Shown here: piece by piece, positions 20,054 to 33,060 of the stretch | Position numbering within the stretch: position 1 is the first letter of the stretch | Layout: every line of letters begins with the position of its first letter | Assembly: GCA_030549775.1 (NCBI GenBank) | Contig: CM060173.1 | Span: 36,034,110 to 36,098,109, forward strand | Origin: Tamarix chinensis | Lineage: Eukaryota > Streptophyta > Magnoliopsida > Caryophyllales > Tamaricaceae | Reading direction: 5' to 3' | DNA: 64,000 nucleotides | Notes under the pieces: model-generated | The model's database searches: none | The model's input: the letters and a program-made list of their open reading frames with translations, nothing else | What the model was told of the DNA's origin: nothing | Made by a program: the position numbers and the translations under genes

Positions 20054-20640
20054 TCTTCGTCAATGATACTGGGAAGTCGGCTATGGTTATTGTAGTGGTT
20101 TGGTGGAAACTTGTCTGCGTTATCCGTGATATTAGAAGTAGCTTACACCGGGGATATAACTATGTTATGTCGTGAACTGTGCAACTCTTGGTTTTTATGG
20201 CGGGGGTTTTGCACTTGAATGATGGTGTTCTTATGCAGGAAAGAAACCCGCCAGTTATTGCCTTGCATATAGAACCTTTTTGTTGATGCGACTTTTGGAT
20301 GGAAGGAAGTGATCCCGGGGCCTCGGTAGTTCTCCCTGATGTGCGAGGAAGGGTCATTGTACCTATTGTCTTACTTGTGTGTGGCTTGCATGTTGCTAAT
20401 GTCGAGGATAGTTTAATTATAAATGCAGATGTTATTGTAATCGACCTCGTAGATCTTTGATTAATGAATAGTGCTGCTAACGTGTGGTGTTTAGTAATTT
20501 GCCGTAGCATTTTTTATACTGTGCAATTTTGCAAAGCAGTAATGTATTCCGCAGCCTGCAGTGGCTATTCTATACCTTGCTTTTATACGTGGATCTCGCG
20601 GGAAGTTCGAAAATTAAACTGCAATGATTTGCCTTTTGTT
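20054..20640 (+). other. Probable 3' untranslated region of the helicase gene
   Basis: Sequence after the stop is less AT-rich than the surrounding introns up to about 20640, as expected for a transcribed 3' UTR. No canonical AATAAA is evident at the end. A 116-codon frame at 20160-20510 on the opposite strand is rich in Thr/Ser/Lys, has no family motif, and is treated as an antisense chance frame. Confidence 0.4.
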
Positions 20641-21136
20641 TGAAACACTTTTTAAGTAGTTATTTGAAAAATTATTATTATTTTAAATGAGTAAGTCTTT
20701 TTAGCTAATTATTTTTGGTAAAGATCTACGAACCCTTTGAATCAACTGGATATTTTGTGCTAAATTTTCCTTTGAGTTATCCGTTAATTCTTGATAAGCA
20801 GGTGGAAATTAACAATGCTGAACAATTGATTAAGGGTGTTTATGGGTCCAATATTAGATGATTCACCTGATAATTGAATACTTGATAAAATTATTTGAAT
20901 ATGCAAATGAATAGACTTTCATATGTTTTTTTTTAATTTTTAAAATTTTAACATAGATTATAAATAATCTGTCAGATATTTAAAATATTTGATTAGATCA
21001 AAACTAAAGAGTACTGAATAATAAAGTAAATTGATTTCACTCGGTATAATCCAAGTAACGAAATAAAAAGATGATATCATGTGATAATTATTTGACCCAA
21101 GTCTTAAATTAGATATATTTAACACATGCACATACA

Positions 21137-22873
21137 TAGAGCCGGTAAAAGTTGATCCGACCCGAAAAATCCGACGAATACCGATTCGATCCGTCCGAAA
21201 TCTGATCCGATTTTATCCGAGTAATTAAAAGTCCGAAACCTATCTGATCCAATATGATACATATCCAATATCCGATATAATCGGAGAAATCATAAGCCCG
21301 AAATAAACCCGACCCGACTCGCTATTTACCCGAAATCCAATATAACCCGAAAAACTATAAATCCGAAATGACCCGACCCGATCCATTATTTATCCGAAAT
21401 ATGATATTATCTGAAAAATTATAAATCTATAACGATTTAGTTTGGTACTACCCAAAAATTAATATTAACCCATAACTCAAAATTTTTAAAACTTCATAAA
21501 ACATGAAATAATATAGATGTGCAACTAATCCATACTAACACTTACATCAATATCTAGAAACAATATACTTTCATAAAATTTATATCACTTATGTATATAC
21601 AAATACAATATCCTTTGATACCAATAGAAATAAAAGTAGAGAAAACAAAGAAAAACACTACTATGCCATTTAAATATTAGCTCACTTCCATTATTTCATC
21701 TAGTACCATAAGATAATAGCAGTGCAGCCTTGAACACTATATGTTAGTATCTATACGACTATACCTTGCAATATAACACCTTTTACATCATAGGAAAGTA
21801 GGAAAAATCTAGAGTGAGAATGTTAGATATTCAATATAAAAATTGAATATTAATATTTTTTATTACATCAACAGTGTTAAATAGTAAGAAGTCAATATTC
21901 GTCGGTCTTTTGTCAATAATAGTCATTATCACTTACTCTATCTAATTTTTATCTTATTTAGCTTGATATGATCTAATCAAAATATATAATAAAAAAAACT
22001 AATATGTTGTTATTATTATTTTTGCCATAATTGATATTCATTGATTACTATTATTATTGTTATCATTATTTTTGTATTATTATTATTATTATTTATTATT
22101 ATATTTATTATTATATTTATTAAAATTATGTTGATATGCTGTGATCAATCTCCTTTAAACAAAATATGAGAAGTATAACCTTAGAAGTCTTCATTTGTTA
22201 TCAATTATCAATGACTATTATAAGTTAATATTATGTAAGAAGCGTATAAGATATAAATATAATATAAACTTAAACTAATACTAGAACTCAATATGATCAA
22301 GCTAATAATGGAGTTGAATTATAAGTTATACCTTAACATAAAAAGAAAAGTGATACGATTTGAAAACTTTTAAATTTGAAACATCAGATACATCTCCAAA
22401 GATAAAATAATGACAAAAAATTCTGAGGCCCCAAAACAATTAATATAATAATTCACTTTTAATTGAATAGGATAAATTAAAATAAGTGATCTCAAAATAA
22501 TTAGCTTTTAATAATATCTTGGAATAAAAAGAAAGAAAGAAAATAATACAAGCATGGCTCAAATATGAAATGACCTAAATCCAATCTAAATTCGACTTGA
22601 AAATATAATAATTCAAATTCAACCGAGTCCGATTTGAACTCGAATCGAAATTAGAACAACCCAAATTTACCCGAATCCGAGTCCATCCGATCTCAACCAA
22701 ACCCGACCCGAGAGCTTAGAGTGACCCGAGATTATCTGATACTGAGTTGATCCGAATCAAACCCGACCCTGCCCGACCCGACAAAATGATCCGAAATTAT
22801 CCGAAACCGATATGACCCGATTATCATGTTACCTGATCCGATAGTGACCCGACCCGCCGGATTGCCAGCTCTA
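21137..22873. mobile_element. Non-autonomous hAT-type DNA transposon
   Basis: The terminal inverted repeats TAGAGCCGGTAAAAG and (reverse complement of the right end) TAGAGCTGGCAATCC are flanked by a perfect 8-bp duplication CACATACA (21129-21136 and 22874-22881). Eight-base duplications and a TAGRGCTGGCAA-like end are hAT features. Both subterminal regions (21150-21380 and 22600-22860) are packed with CCGACCCG/CCGAAA repeats. Such motifs are typical of transposase-binding regions. The 1.2-kb AT-rich centre has no transposase frame, so mobilisation would need a partner element elsewhere. Confidence 0.85.
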
Positions 22874-22881
22874 CACATACA

Positions 22882-23819
22882 TAGTAAAATAATAAGAAAA
22901 ATACTAAAATTGTAAATTGTATATACATATATGTATATAATTTATTAGATTGAATACTATTTGTATTTGTTAGATATTGAATTTATGATTTGTTTGAATT
23001 TTTATACATCAAAATAATTATTTGAGGTTAAAAAAAATCGGATTGATTATTTAATTTTTTTATAAGATAATTTAAATATCGGATCGGTTCATCAAACATT
23101 GGATCACATGAATAATCCCATTGCTGTTACCACAAATTTTAATTTACTTGTAATGTATATAAAAGAGATACTTACTCATTAGTGAATAAATGTTTGACAC
23201 TCATTTTATTTAATAAATAAATATTTTTGAGTTCATAATAGATATAGAAACACTTGAAATTTCTTTTGATTAAATATTTCTTAATTAAAATAATATTATT
23301 TGTATATACAAATTGTATTTAATAGAGTATGTACATATATATAATTAAATGTATTAATACCTACCTATTATACTGATTAACACTTTATTAGTTGAATATA
23401 TAATTATGAAACAATTTATGTAGTATTTCAACAAATCATATTGTTTTTTTACAATTTAATTCTATTTTTTAAAGAACCTGTATTTTATTATTTCTCAATT
23501 TTTCTTTATAACTTTACATTTTATTTTATATTCTAGATTCATAATTTATATTAATACTCATATTTAAATTTTTGAATTTTTATGTCTTCAAATTTTGCAA
23601 ATTGAAACTTAAAATTTATTTATTTATTTATTCCAAATTTTCTAGTTAACAAATTCAATATCAAATTTAAAAGTTTTAGGTTTGATCTATTTTACAATTA
23701 TATATATACGATTTTAACTTTTTTTATCTTTCGTTATGATTTTAAGTTTTAATTTTAATTTTGTTACAATTTTATATCCAAAAGTATAATTCACTTGTAA
23801 TTAGTGATAAAATGGGAGT
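22882..23819. other. AT-rich intergenic DNA, nothing recognised
   Basis: Very AT-rich, with short homopolymer and TATATA runs. I see no coding frame, RNA gene or paired repeat. Confidence 0.5.
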
Positions 23820-25860
23820 AAGAGTAATGGGAATCAGTAAGGGCTTGGATGAAATCCTATGATGGATATAAAACTCATTGGCCAAGGATAAATGGTAAAC
23901 CCACATGGTTGGAAAAAATAGAAATAAAAAGGATCAATATGGCTTAGTATGGGGATTTACCTTGTTTCCTTGTATGGACTTTTTATGATCACCCATCCTT
24001 ATGAATAAAATATTAATCACTTAAAGTGAAAGAAATTCAAGTTGAGTATGTGTATGGGTTACTTGATCCTTAACTAGCTACCAAGAATTAATTTGCCTTG
24101 AAGCGTTTCTGGTGCATTCAGGCTTTACCTTCGGGTGAGATCCTGAGAGATCCCAGTGTCTTACCTATTCTAGACACTGATGATGATATATGTGAGAATG
24201 TGAAATTATTAAATTTATAAAACTAATGCTTTATTATGTTGTAATTAAGAAGAATAATATTAGAAAGTGTTAAATTAAGAATGTTGATATTCAAATAGGA
24301 TAAAACAATGATGATGATGATTATTCGATGATGCTGATGATGATTCGATAATGTTGATGATTCGATGATGATGAATATGATTCGACAATGATGAGATGAA
24401 GATGAGGATTATTCGATGATTAGGTTTTGATGATGGATGGTCTCGTGGGTTAGGGTTAGAGTTAGAGTTTAGTTTTGAAAATTAGGGTTAGGGTTTCTCA
24501 AATTAGGGCTTTGATTTTGGGATATGTTTGGAAGAATGAATATGGCTGGAAGGGCATGTGTTATGAAGTTTAGAAAAGATATTACTTAATCTCTAATTCA
24601 CATAGTCAAAGAGATTAAGGGTTTCAAGATTAATCATTCACACATATTCGATTAAACTAAGATAAACTCACATAGAATTTAATACTTCTAATTTGCATTC
24701 AACTTCAATTTAATCACCAATCTATCTCCAATTGTGGGTTCTATGGCTTTTTATAGCCAAGCTACCAATTACAAGATACTAGCTAAAAAATATAATTCTT
24801 CAAAAGATACTAGAATATAGAATATAATAAAAGATACTAGAATATAGAATATTCTTAAAAAAGATAGATTTATGCTATTTTATTCTCTAAATAATTTCTA
24901 ACTCTATTAATTAATTAATTAATTAACTAAATCCGCTAGTATGCAGGTCTAAACTACATTCTATTTCCCCCATGCATGTCATACATGCTATGCACATGCA
25001 CGTATATGCCTAGTAGTTTTATGGTATGTTTCATCTATTACTAGCAACGTGACTATCCTTTTGTGGGAGATCTTTTCTAAATGTTGAATAATTGGTTCCA
25101 TAATGATGAATACCAATTCTTGAGTGTTTTCTCCTACATCAGATGATGTACTAGGGCGTATTGATACTAAAGGGTTTGGTTACCTAGGTGGTTGCTTCAG
25201 CTTGGACTTATGTTCATATTGGTTGGCTTTGGCATGAACTTATCCATCTGGTGATTGGTTTTAGCCTAAAATTTATGTCGATAGGCTTCTATGTTATATG
25301 AGACTATGGGATGGAACATAGTTCATCGCTCGATGATAATAAAATATGGTTATCAAGTATGTAATTGATCAAATATAAATGAGGATGATAAGAATGGATA
25401 ATATTCAATAAGAATAGAAGTAATGGCATAATTGGTCAAAAATGATTAAAGTTTGTTATTACACATGGCTAATGGTTGACCTGTCTACTCGATTATGAAT
25501 TGGAATATTTGATGGGTTGACTCATTTATCTCTTACATAAATGAACTAATGACATAACTTGAGGTTTTTTGTTTCTCCTTACCTTTAAGTGTGTATATGT
25601 TTATATGGAAAGGTGGTGAATCTATGCATGAGATATCCTACTTGTCGGAATATCTTTATGCATATATGTGGCCCTATCATGACAAGTACTGGAATCTATA
25701 TTGTGCATGATAAAATGTTATACATATGTACATTGAGGGAACAACTTGGCTTACTCATTACATAGTATACTAATATGCCCGTTTGCTCGATTGGCAGGTT
25801 TGTCAAATTGGTCATGTTATTTAGTTTGATTTTTTCTAAAAAATACCTTACACTAAATTA
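23820..25860 (+). repeat. LTR-like repeat, copy 1 (interrupted)
   Basis: It matches 27430-28130. Shared blocks are GATAAATGGTAAA.CCACATGGTTGG, ATGATCACCCATCCTTAT, GGGTTACTTGATCC and TTACCTAGGTGGTTG. It contains TAATCACTTAAAGTGAAAG at 24013, a motif shared with the giant LTRs. The copy is split at TAGACACT/GATGATGTACTAGG by a solo LTR (24184-25141). The outer edges are not defined. It is probably the 3' part of a further, older member of the giant LTR group. Confidence 0.6.
24184..25141. mobile_element. Solo LTR (958 bp)
   Basis: It begins TGATATATGTG and ends CTCCTACATCA, with a perfect 5-bp duplication GATGA on both sides (24179-24183 and 25142-25146). The related copy at 27775-27795 has the uninterrupted target (TAGACACTAATGATGTACTAGG), which confirms the insertion edges. 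Inside are GAT/GATTCGATGATG repeats (24305-24420) and GGGTTAGGGTTAGAG. A TATA-like TTTTTATAGCC suggests minus-strand orientation. There is no coding content. Confidence 0.8.
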
Positions 25861-27429
25861 GAACCTTATCAACCCATGCGAGATTGTCCCAAAGAGATTT
25901 CTGACAATTTTTATGATGCATTTAACCTTAAATATTTTCTCAATTTAGTTTGGAGGTCAATTAGGACACAAGAGGGGAGAGATAACCTCAGTAATTATCT
26001 TCTTCCTCCTATCTCTTTTGTACGATTATGAGATCTAATGCTTCAATCGTAGGCATGCTTCTAAGTAGATAAAAGATTCCTTCCACACGAACTCCCTATT
26101 TCTCCTTTCACAAATGCAAATTCTAGCCTAATTGACCTAAATTATGCTAAAACACCATTTGAGCTTTAGAGAAGAAGTCAGCGAATCTTGAAATATCCAT
26201 TCATTCTGGTCAAATTTAAACGGTCAATGGTAGTGTTTTAAGTTGATCTCCGAACCCTCAGTAATTCTTGTCGATTGTTGGGTATAAATGGCTCCAATCA
26301 TTCCTTTATATCACCTTTATTTTAGCCACCAAAATTATTTAAGTCCTATTTTCCCTCTATTCTCTCCACAATTTGAGCCTTGTTAATCTACTTCCACAGA
26401 CTCTTCTAATCCTATCCATTGCTCTTTCTTATTTCGATTCTCAAACAAGGCAGAGTTAGATTCTAGGAAAAGGTTGAGTAGTTCAATTGGATTTTCTCTA
26501 CTTTAGCCTTAATTTGGTCAGTCTTTACACCTTTTTTTTTATTTTAAGATTTCAAAACTTGATAAGAGTTTGATATAATTTTTTGAGTTTGAGACTTTGA
26601 TCTTAAGGTTTTCAAAGCTAAGAATTTCCTACAGTGGAATCTCTGTTTTAAGAGGAATTTTACCTACATCATGTAAGTGATTCTTTCTCTTGAAATGTTT
26701 AGTATAGCTGATATCTTTAGTTTTTTTTATACATGTTGGTATAAAGAAATGCAATTGTATGCATGATTTGCCTATTTAAATGACATAAATTGAGTAAAGA
26801 GCATGAAAATGGATAATATAGGCTATGATGATATTATGGTGAGAAATGCATAATAAATTGGTTGGGAATATATTACTTATTGTTGATACATGTTTTAACA
26901 TGACCAAAAATGATTTATATGAAAGAATTTGCATGAAATTTATGGTTTGATGCTATGTTAGGGTAGACTGATTAAATGGTTAGGTCAAATCGATCAACTG
27001 GTTCCTAGAACAATCGACTTGTTGACCTAACTCAGCTACCAGTATGCCTATAGATACATTGGTCTTACTCTCTTCTTAAACCCATTGAGTAATTTGGCAA
27101 AATCGATTGACTAGTCTATGTACAATTGACTAATTTGCTCTAACCAATCGATTGGTTTGAAGAAAGCTTGGTTGAGTTGAGTCAAACTAATTGACTGGTA
27201 GACCCAAATTGATCAACTGGTTGGGCCAAACTGATTAAATAATTTGCTTAATTCGCTTCTTTTGAGTTTGGTTATGCTTTGAAACTATAAGATTGGTATC
27301 ATTCCAAGGTTATTTGAGGGATAAAGTACATATTATATCATGGACTATCGACCTAATTAAAATAGATCATGGGTTATGGTATACCCTATGGGTAATGGAA
27401 GGATAAAATAGTTATTCCACTTATGATAA
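25861..27429. other. Sequence between the two LTR-like copies
   Basis: There is no gene. A TATA-like GGGTATAAATGGC (about 26280) is followed by a CT-rich leader-like stretch, and a possible splice-like TTTTACC near 26660. From about 26955 to 27240 short variants of AATCGATTGACTGGTT recur (for example TCAATCGATTGGTTTG), separated by 20-60 bases. A similar fragment (TCAATTGGTTTGGG) lies at 751-771 in the minus-strand LTR. Confidence 0.4.
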
Positions 27430-28300
27430 GTGAGACTAATTGAGAAAAGAGTATGACCTTAGCTTCGGCTTGAATTGAATATAATGTTGGATATGAATTA
27501 CATTGGCCAAAGATAAATGGTAAAACCACATGGTTGGAAAAATGGAAAGAAAAGGATTAACATGAAAAGTTGATTGGTTTACTTTGTATGGGCCTTATAT
27601 GATCACCCATCCTTATAAATAAAACTTTAATCATGTAAAGAGAAAGAAAGTCGAGTTGAGTATGGGTCTGGGTTACTTGATCCTCAATTACCTACTGTAG
27701 GTTAGTCTTCCTTTGGGTATTTTTGGTGACTTTGGGTAGGATCCTGAGATGTTTCAGTGCCTTACCTATTGTAGACACTAATGATGTACTAGGAGGCATC
27801 GATATTAAATGTTCTAGTTACCTAGGTGGTTGGATTTGAACTGGACTTATGTCTCTATAGACTTATTTCTATTCTAATGATTGGCTTTGGCCTATAATTT
27901 ATCTCTCTTCTTGGATAGGCTTCCATAGTATGTATGACCATGGGGTCGTGCACAGTGTATCACTCGATGATAATAAAATATGGTTAGCCAATACTGGTTG
28001 ATACTTATGAACAATAGCCCAATGAATGGTTAACAATTGGCTATGAAATGGAAGTAATGATATGGTGGACCAAACGGTTAAATTTATACACTTGACTAAT
28101 TGGTTATAGAATGGAACATTAATTGAATGATTGGCCTATATTTTATATGGATAAATGGATGGCATATCTTAAAAGAATTAGATAAATGGAAATAACCCTA
28201 GGGGTTGTTGGATTATTCTCTGCTAATGCTCATGTAAGTGGTTATGTGAAAGTGTTATGATTCCTAAGCATGATGTTTACTGTGTTGAAATCGGATATGA
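27430..28300 (+). repeat. LTR-like repeat, copy 2
   Basis: This is the uninterrupted relative of 23820-25860. It holds TAATCATGTAAAGAGAAAG at 27628, the counterpart of the shared LTR motif. It is cut at 28300 by the minus-strand giant LTR that starts at 28301. Confidence 0.6.
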
Positions 28301-29069
28301 TGTAAAACTCCAAAATTCACTACTTTTTTTTTTAAAAGTGGAGGAATTTAAAATTTAAAAACTTGTGAATTCTGAGGATGTTATCGCCACACTTAGTATC
28401 AGACTGGTTCACTCCGACCGTTCCAGTACCAAGTGCTAAGGCTAAAAAGATTATTTTCAAACTTAAACTGAGAGTTCATAAAATGAATTAAAGAGATCAT
28501 AACATAGAAATCAGAGTACGCATAAAAGTTTATAATCAATAATAAGATAGAAATCAGAGTGCAAAATCAAAATTCCTTGGAGGGAATAATCTTACAATCG
28601 ATAAAAGGTTTAATTAAAATACTCAATACAAGGTAATAAATTATAAAAGGGTAAATACGATACAAAAGAAATATAGAAGGAATAAATCGCATCAAGAGTA
28701 AATACGTCCATGACACTCTCAAAATTTGAGCCAACTACAAGCTCAACACTCAGCCCCGCTTGATGTCTCGCCCACCTGTACAAAGTCAGAAGGGCCTATT
28801 ACTCGTGGAAATGAGCAGCACCCATAAAAGGGTGATCAGTATGCTACGTACTGAGTAAGGTAATAGAAGCGCTAAGGCCAACATACAAAGTCACAAAAAT
28901 CATCCAGAATAAATAAAGGATCATAAAGTCCAACATAATAACATAAAGGCATATGATTAATCAGCTGAATATACAAAGGTCCATTTTTAAGTCCAGAGTA
29001 ATACTTAATTAGTCTCTTATGGATACTCATTACACACCATACTCTTTATCAAGTCCATGCGAGTACGGA

Positions 29070-29420
29070 AGCCCCCACTATGATAGCTGGTGGAGTGGAG
29101 AAAAATAGGGTACAATGCACCTGCCCACTATTATTAGCCAGTGGATCGGTCACACATAGGGTATCATACCCTAACCACTATTTCTTACCAATGGATCGGT
29201 TGGCCCTGGCTCTCATGGTGTTCCACTGTAAATACTTAGTGTCTTTTATATATCTTAGCAAACTTTGGTGTTTGATTTATTGAGCTCGGAATCCGCCACT
29301 ATTATAGCCGGTGGATTGGACACACATAGGGTAACATACCCTAACTACTATTATAGCCAGTGGATCAGACACACATAGGACAGAGCGTCCTAACCACTAT
29401 TTCTAACCGGTGGATCAGTG
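29070..29420 (-). repeat. Short tandem repeat block in the minus-strand LTR
   Basis: Units built on CCACTATTATAGCCGGTGGATC with ACACATAGGGTA recur about five times (around 29071, 29128, 29180, 29297, 29347 and 29394). They are the reverse-oriented relatives of the AATAGTGG...CCGGTCCAC units at 39960-40290. Confidence 0.7.
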
Positions 29421-31405
29421 AGACCTAACTTAATACTCTTCCACTTTACATGATTAACGTCTTAAATGTCTTAATCATAAATTTAAACCCTAGATACGCA
29501 TGACTAACTTCTACTGTTCTTATCCTCCAAAAGTCTCGTCCCACATTATGAGACTCAAACACTCCTAGACCTTACATCCTCCCTCCTTATTTTAACTCAA
29601 ATTAGAACCCATCTCCTATATATGTGGGTTATGGCCCACTTTTATTCACCTCCAAGTACACACGTTACCACACTTTAGGGTTTTCTTTGTAAAACCCTAA
29701 TTTAAGTCTACATGACCCATCCTACTCCACTTCTCACAACCCAAGACATCTTAACACCCCATTTCTCACAACCCATAGATCCCATATTCTTCATCATAAT
29801 TCATTCACCAAGTACACACATGTTACCACCGAACCCTAGTTAGCCATATCAAACCCTGGTTAACCACACCAAACCCTAGCTAACCATTCCAAACCCTAGT
29901 CATCCACAACCAACCATAGATAACCACTTCAAACCCTAGTTAACCACAACAACCCATATTTAACCACTCCAAACCCTAGTTATGTAATACCCCATTTTTC
30001 AAAACTATAATTATAAATTTATAATCGTATAATTAATTATAATTATTATTTTAGAGGGCTTAATCTTAAAAATGTTATTATTTTTTGTATTATTTCAATA
30101 GTTTAAGTATAAGTTTAATTAGGTTAAAATTTTGATAAAGATTAGGTTATTTAAATTAATCCTAATTTTTACCCGTAAATCTTATTTTAAATTATGTTAT
30201 TAATAATCTTTTGATCCGTAACCTAAAAAATAATTTCCTAAAAATTATTCTCGATTATTTTACTCTTTCCGACTATTTTTAAACTTACCCGAATTCCAAT
30301 AATTTTTCCCGAAATATTTTTATATCTGATATTTTAGTCTATCTAAATTAAATCTAAATTTAAATAGATAAATTCCTACCCTATATTATTAATCTACCTC
30401 CTCTGCGGTTACCCCAAATATCTTTCTTAAATATTTTTCTATCCCCTTCATATATTTCATACACACATATACACTCTACCATCACCTCCCGATTTCGTCT
30501 GTTATTTATACACACTAACACATGCCATACTTACACACTCTGCACACTTATACACATGTACACATGTCACACACGATGCACACTCTACCCAACCCAAACA
30601 GGCCCAATTCCTATTCCTTCCAGCCCTCTACATGCTTCCCTTCCTGCCTTGTACAACAAACCCCAACCCTAATCAACCCAAACAAGTGCATATACATACG
30701 CATGACAGCCACCAACCAAACAAGCCCTTCTCCCTTTCTTCCTACCTTCCTTGTCCAGCTGCCCCATCGCAACCCGTCACCTGACTTCCTCCATCCCAGC
30801 AACACCACACCCTTCCCTCTCCTCCTGTGCCTTTCAACACCTAACCTTCCTGTCCAGCACACCCAAAAAACCCCTCTCTGCATGCCCATCGCATGCAGAC
30901 CCTGCACCTCCCTCTCGTCCCATAACACCACCACATCCCGAGCAGCACCAACGACCATCCCACCATCCCATCTCCCCTCCATTTTTGTCCGCCCCAGCAG
31001 CTCCCCGTGCACCTTTCTTCTGCCTTCCCCCAGCCAACCAACCACCGTCCACCTCCTGCGTCACCCAATAGCCCATCGTAGCCCCCTCTCTGCATGCACA
31101 CATTGCTTCCACTTGGCTAGCGCAGCCCGTCGCAGAACCCAGCCTGCAACACACCACCCAACCTTCGCAGCCGCCAACCACACTACCACCCTCGACCAAC
31201 TACTACCCTACCTCCCAGCACCACTGTTCGCAACCCTTGCTCCCCTCCATTTTCGCCCACCGCCAGCCATTAGGTAACCCAGTGAGCCAGCGCCGGTCAC
31301 CACCACCTCCACTTCCTCGAGCCACCCCTGCCGGCCAACCCCTGCTGCCCTTCGTTTTTCATGCGTGCATGGCTCACGTTGCGCATGCAGCATGAGTTGT
31401 GTGTA

Positions 31406-31410
<5 letters not shown>

Positions 31411-31453
<43 letters not shown>
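31411..31453. repeat. TA microsatellite
   Basis: About 20 TA units at the end of the pyrimidine-rich block of the solo LTR. Confidence 0.95.
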
Positions 31454-31456
<3 letters not shown>

Positions 31457-32599
31457 TACCTATTTTAAGTGTAAGGGTATTTTAGCAATTTTTAAAAAAT
31501 AAATATTTCTATATTATAATTATTATTTTACTTGATAGATATTAATTCAATAATTTTAGTATTATTTTTAGGTACGAAAGGTTGATTAGCGGGATCCTAT
31601 AAATTTAGTAGGATACCTCTATTTTTGCGTTTTTGTGGGAATTCAGGTAACCGTTATACCTTACTAAAATTATAAATATTGCGTGATAACACATTAGGAT
31701 TTTTGGTTGATGAAATATGTTAAGCATGATTTATTTTGATATAATTATGCGTTAATTATTATTTTTATTATAAAAACCGATAAAAAAAGCATGTTATCTA
31801 ATGTAAATTATGTCGGGTATGAAAGTATGGGTAAAATGATTCTAATGATGGAAAAATAATTTGTATGATAATTGTGTATAAAATAATAGGTTGAGCATGC
31901 TTAGAAATAGTTATAGAATAATTATTATGGATGTGTGCCCAAGGGGCAATTTATTCATTTTTATGTATTATGATATTTATCTTGAAAATCATGTCTAATA
32001 TGTATTAGTTGTTTTTGAGTATGTGAGTATGTCTTTTGGATGGATTAAAGGTGTGGAAAAGGATTTTATGCGTAAAATTACGTATAAGGGCAAAATAGTC
32101 ATTTGACATATCTGATAATTTAAATTGTGTAATGAATAACTTAATTATGGTGTTTTAGCCTTTTCATGACAAATGAATAAATAAAATGGAAGTATTTAAA
32201 TAGATAATAATATGGGAATTTTTAGTCTCAGGGGCATTTTGGTCTTTTTGACCTAAAGTATCCAAATGTGAATAATTAAGCCTAGGATGGCCTTAGTATA
32301 TTTTAATGTTGGCTTCGAACTTGACCTTGATTATGGTTGTCTCGGATGATTGGAAATAAGTAAGAGCGGTTAAGTATGAGAATTGAATTTATCTGTATTA
32401 TATGCGATTTTGTGGTCACCTTAATAAAATACTAATATTTAAAGTGAAAGACCTCGATATCGGGAATGGTGGCTCCTAGGGTTCACTACCCTCAGGACAT
32501 GGCTTAGCCCACAGTTGATATAGATTTTTGCTGGTGTGCCTTAGTGCCCCAGTCAGGCCCTACATCTTACTTTATTTTGTTCTACGGACTAATAGGGGA

Positions 32600-33060
32600 T
32601 ATGCATACTTATGAATTAGGTGTCCTTGTCAGTAGGGTACTGTGTTACCTTTGTGTACCAGTATGACCAAGGTACCTTTGCATCCTTGGGTTGATAGTCG
32701 GTAGGATACTGTGTTGCCTTGTTGCACCGGTATGACTGAAGTACCTTTGTGTCTTCAGGTTGATTGATCTCCCCTCGAGAAAGTAAATAAAAATGGAAAT
32801 GATATGATTTGATGGAAATAATGAATATCAGATTATTGGATTATTTGGTAGCAGCCTTTGTGCTTACCTGAGGTTTTCTGTGGTTTCGGTAGCAGCCTTT
32901 ATGCCTACCTGTAGTTTCGGTAGTAGGCTTCGTTCCTACCTGAGGTTTTCTATGGTTTCAGTAGCAGCATTTGTGCTTACCTATGCATTTGGTAGCAGCC
33001 TTCATGCCTACCTGTGTTGGTCTTATGTCTGTGAGCATACCTATGATATTATGGATCTTA
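32600..33060 (+). repeat. Tandem repeats in the 3.9-kb solo LTR
   Basis: Two units of about 70 bp start GTAGGGTACTGTGTT and GTAGGATACTGTGTT (32632 and 32701). They are followed by a set of shorter units built on GGTAGCAGCCTTTGTGC.TACCTG (32849, 32887, 32918, 32957 and 32989). They occupy the position taken by unrelated tandem repeats in the LTR at 36669. Confidence 0.8.

Noticed and set aside
20160..20510. 116-codon minus-strand frame downstream of the helicase
   Set aside because: No family motif. It overlaps the presumed 3' untranslated region, and chance is the simpler explanation.
30522..31277. 251-codon open frame on plus, with long antisense frames
   Set aside because: It lies in a C/T-rich block of a solo LTR. 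The protein is Pro/Thr/Ser/His-rich low complexity, several frames are open at once, and the equivalent block in sister LTRs encodes unrelated residues.
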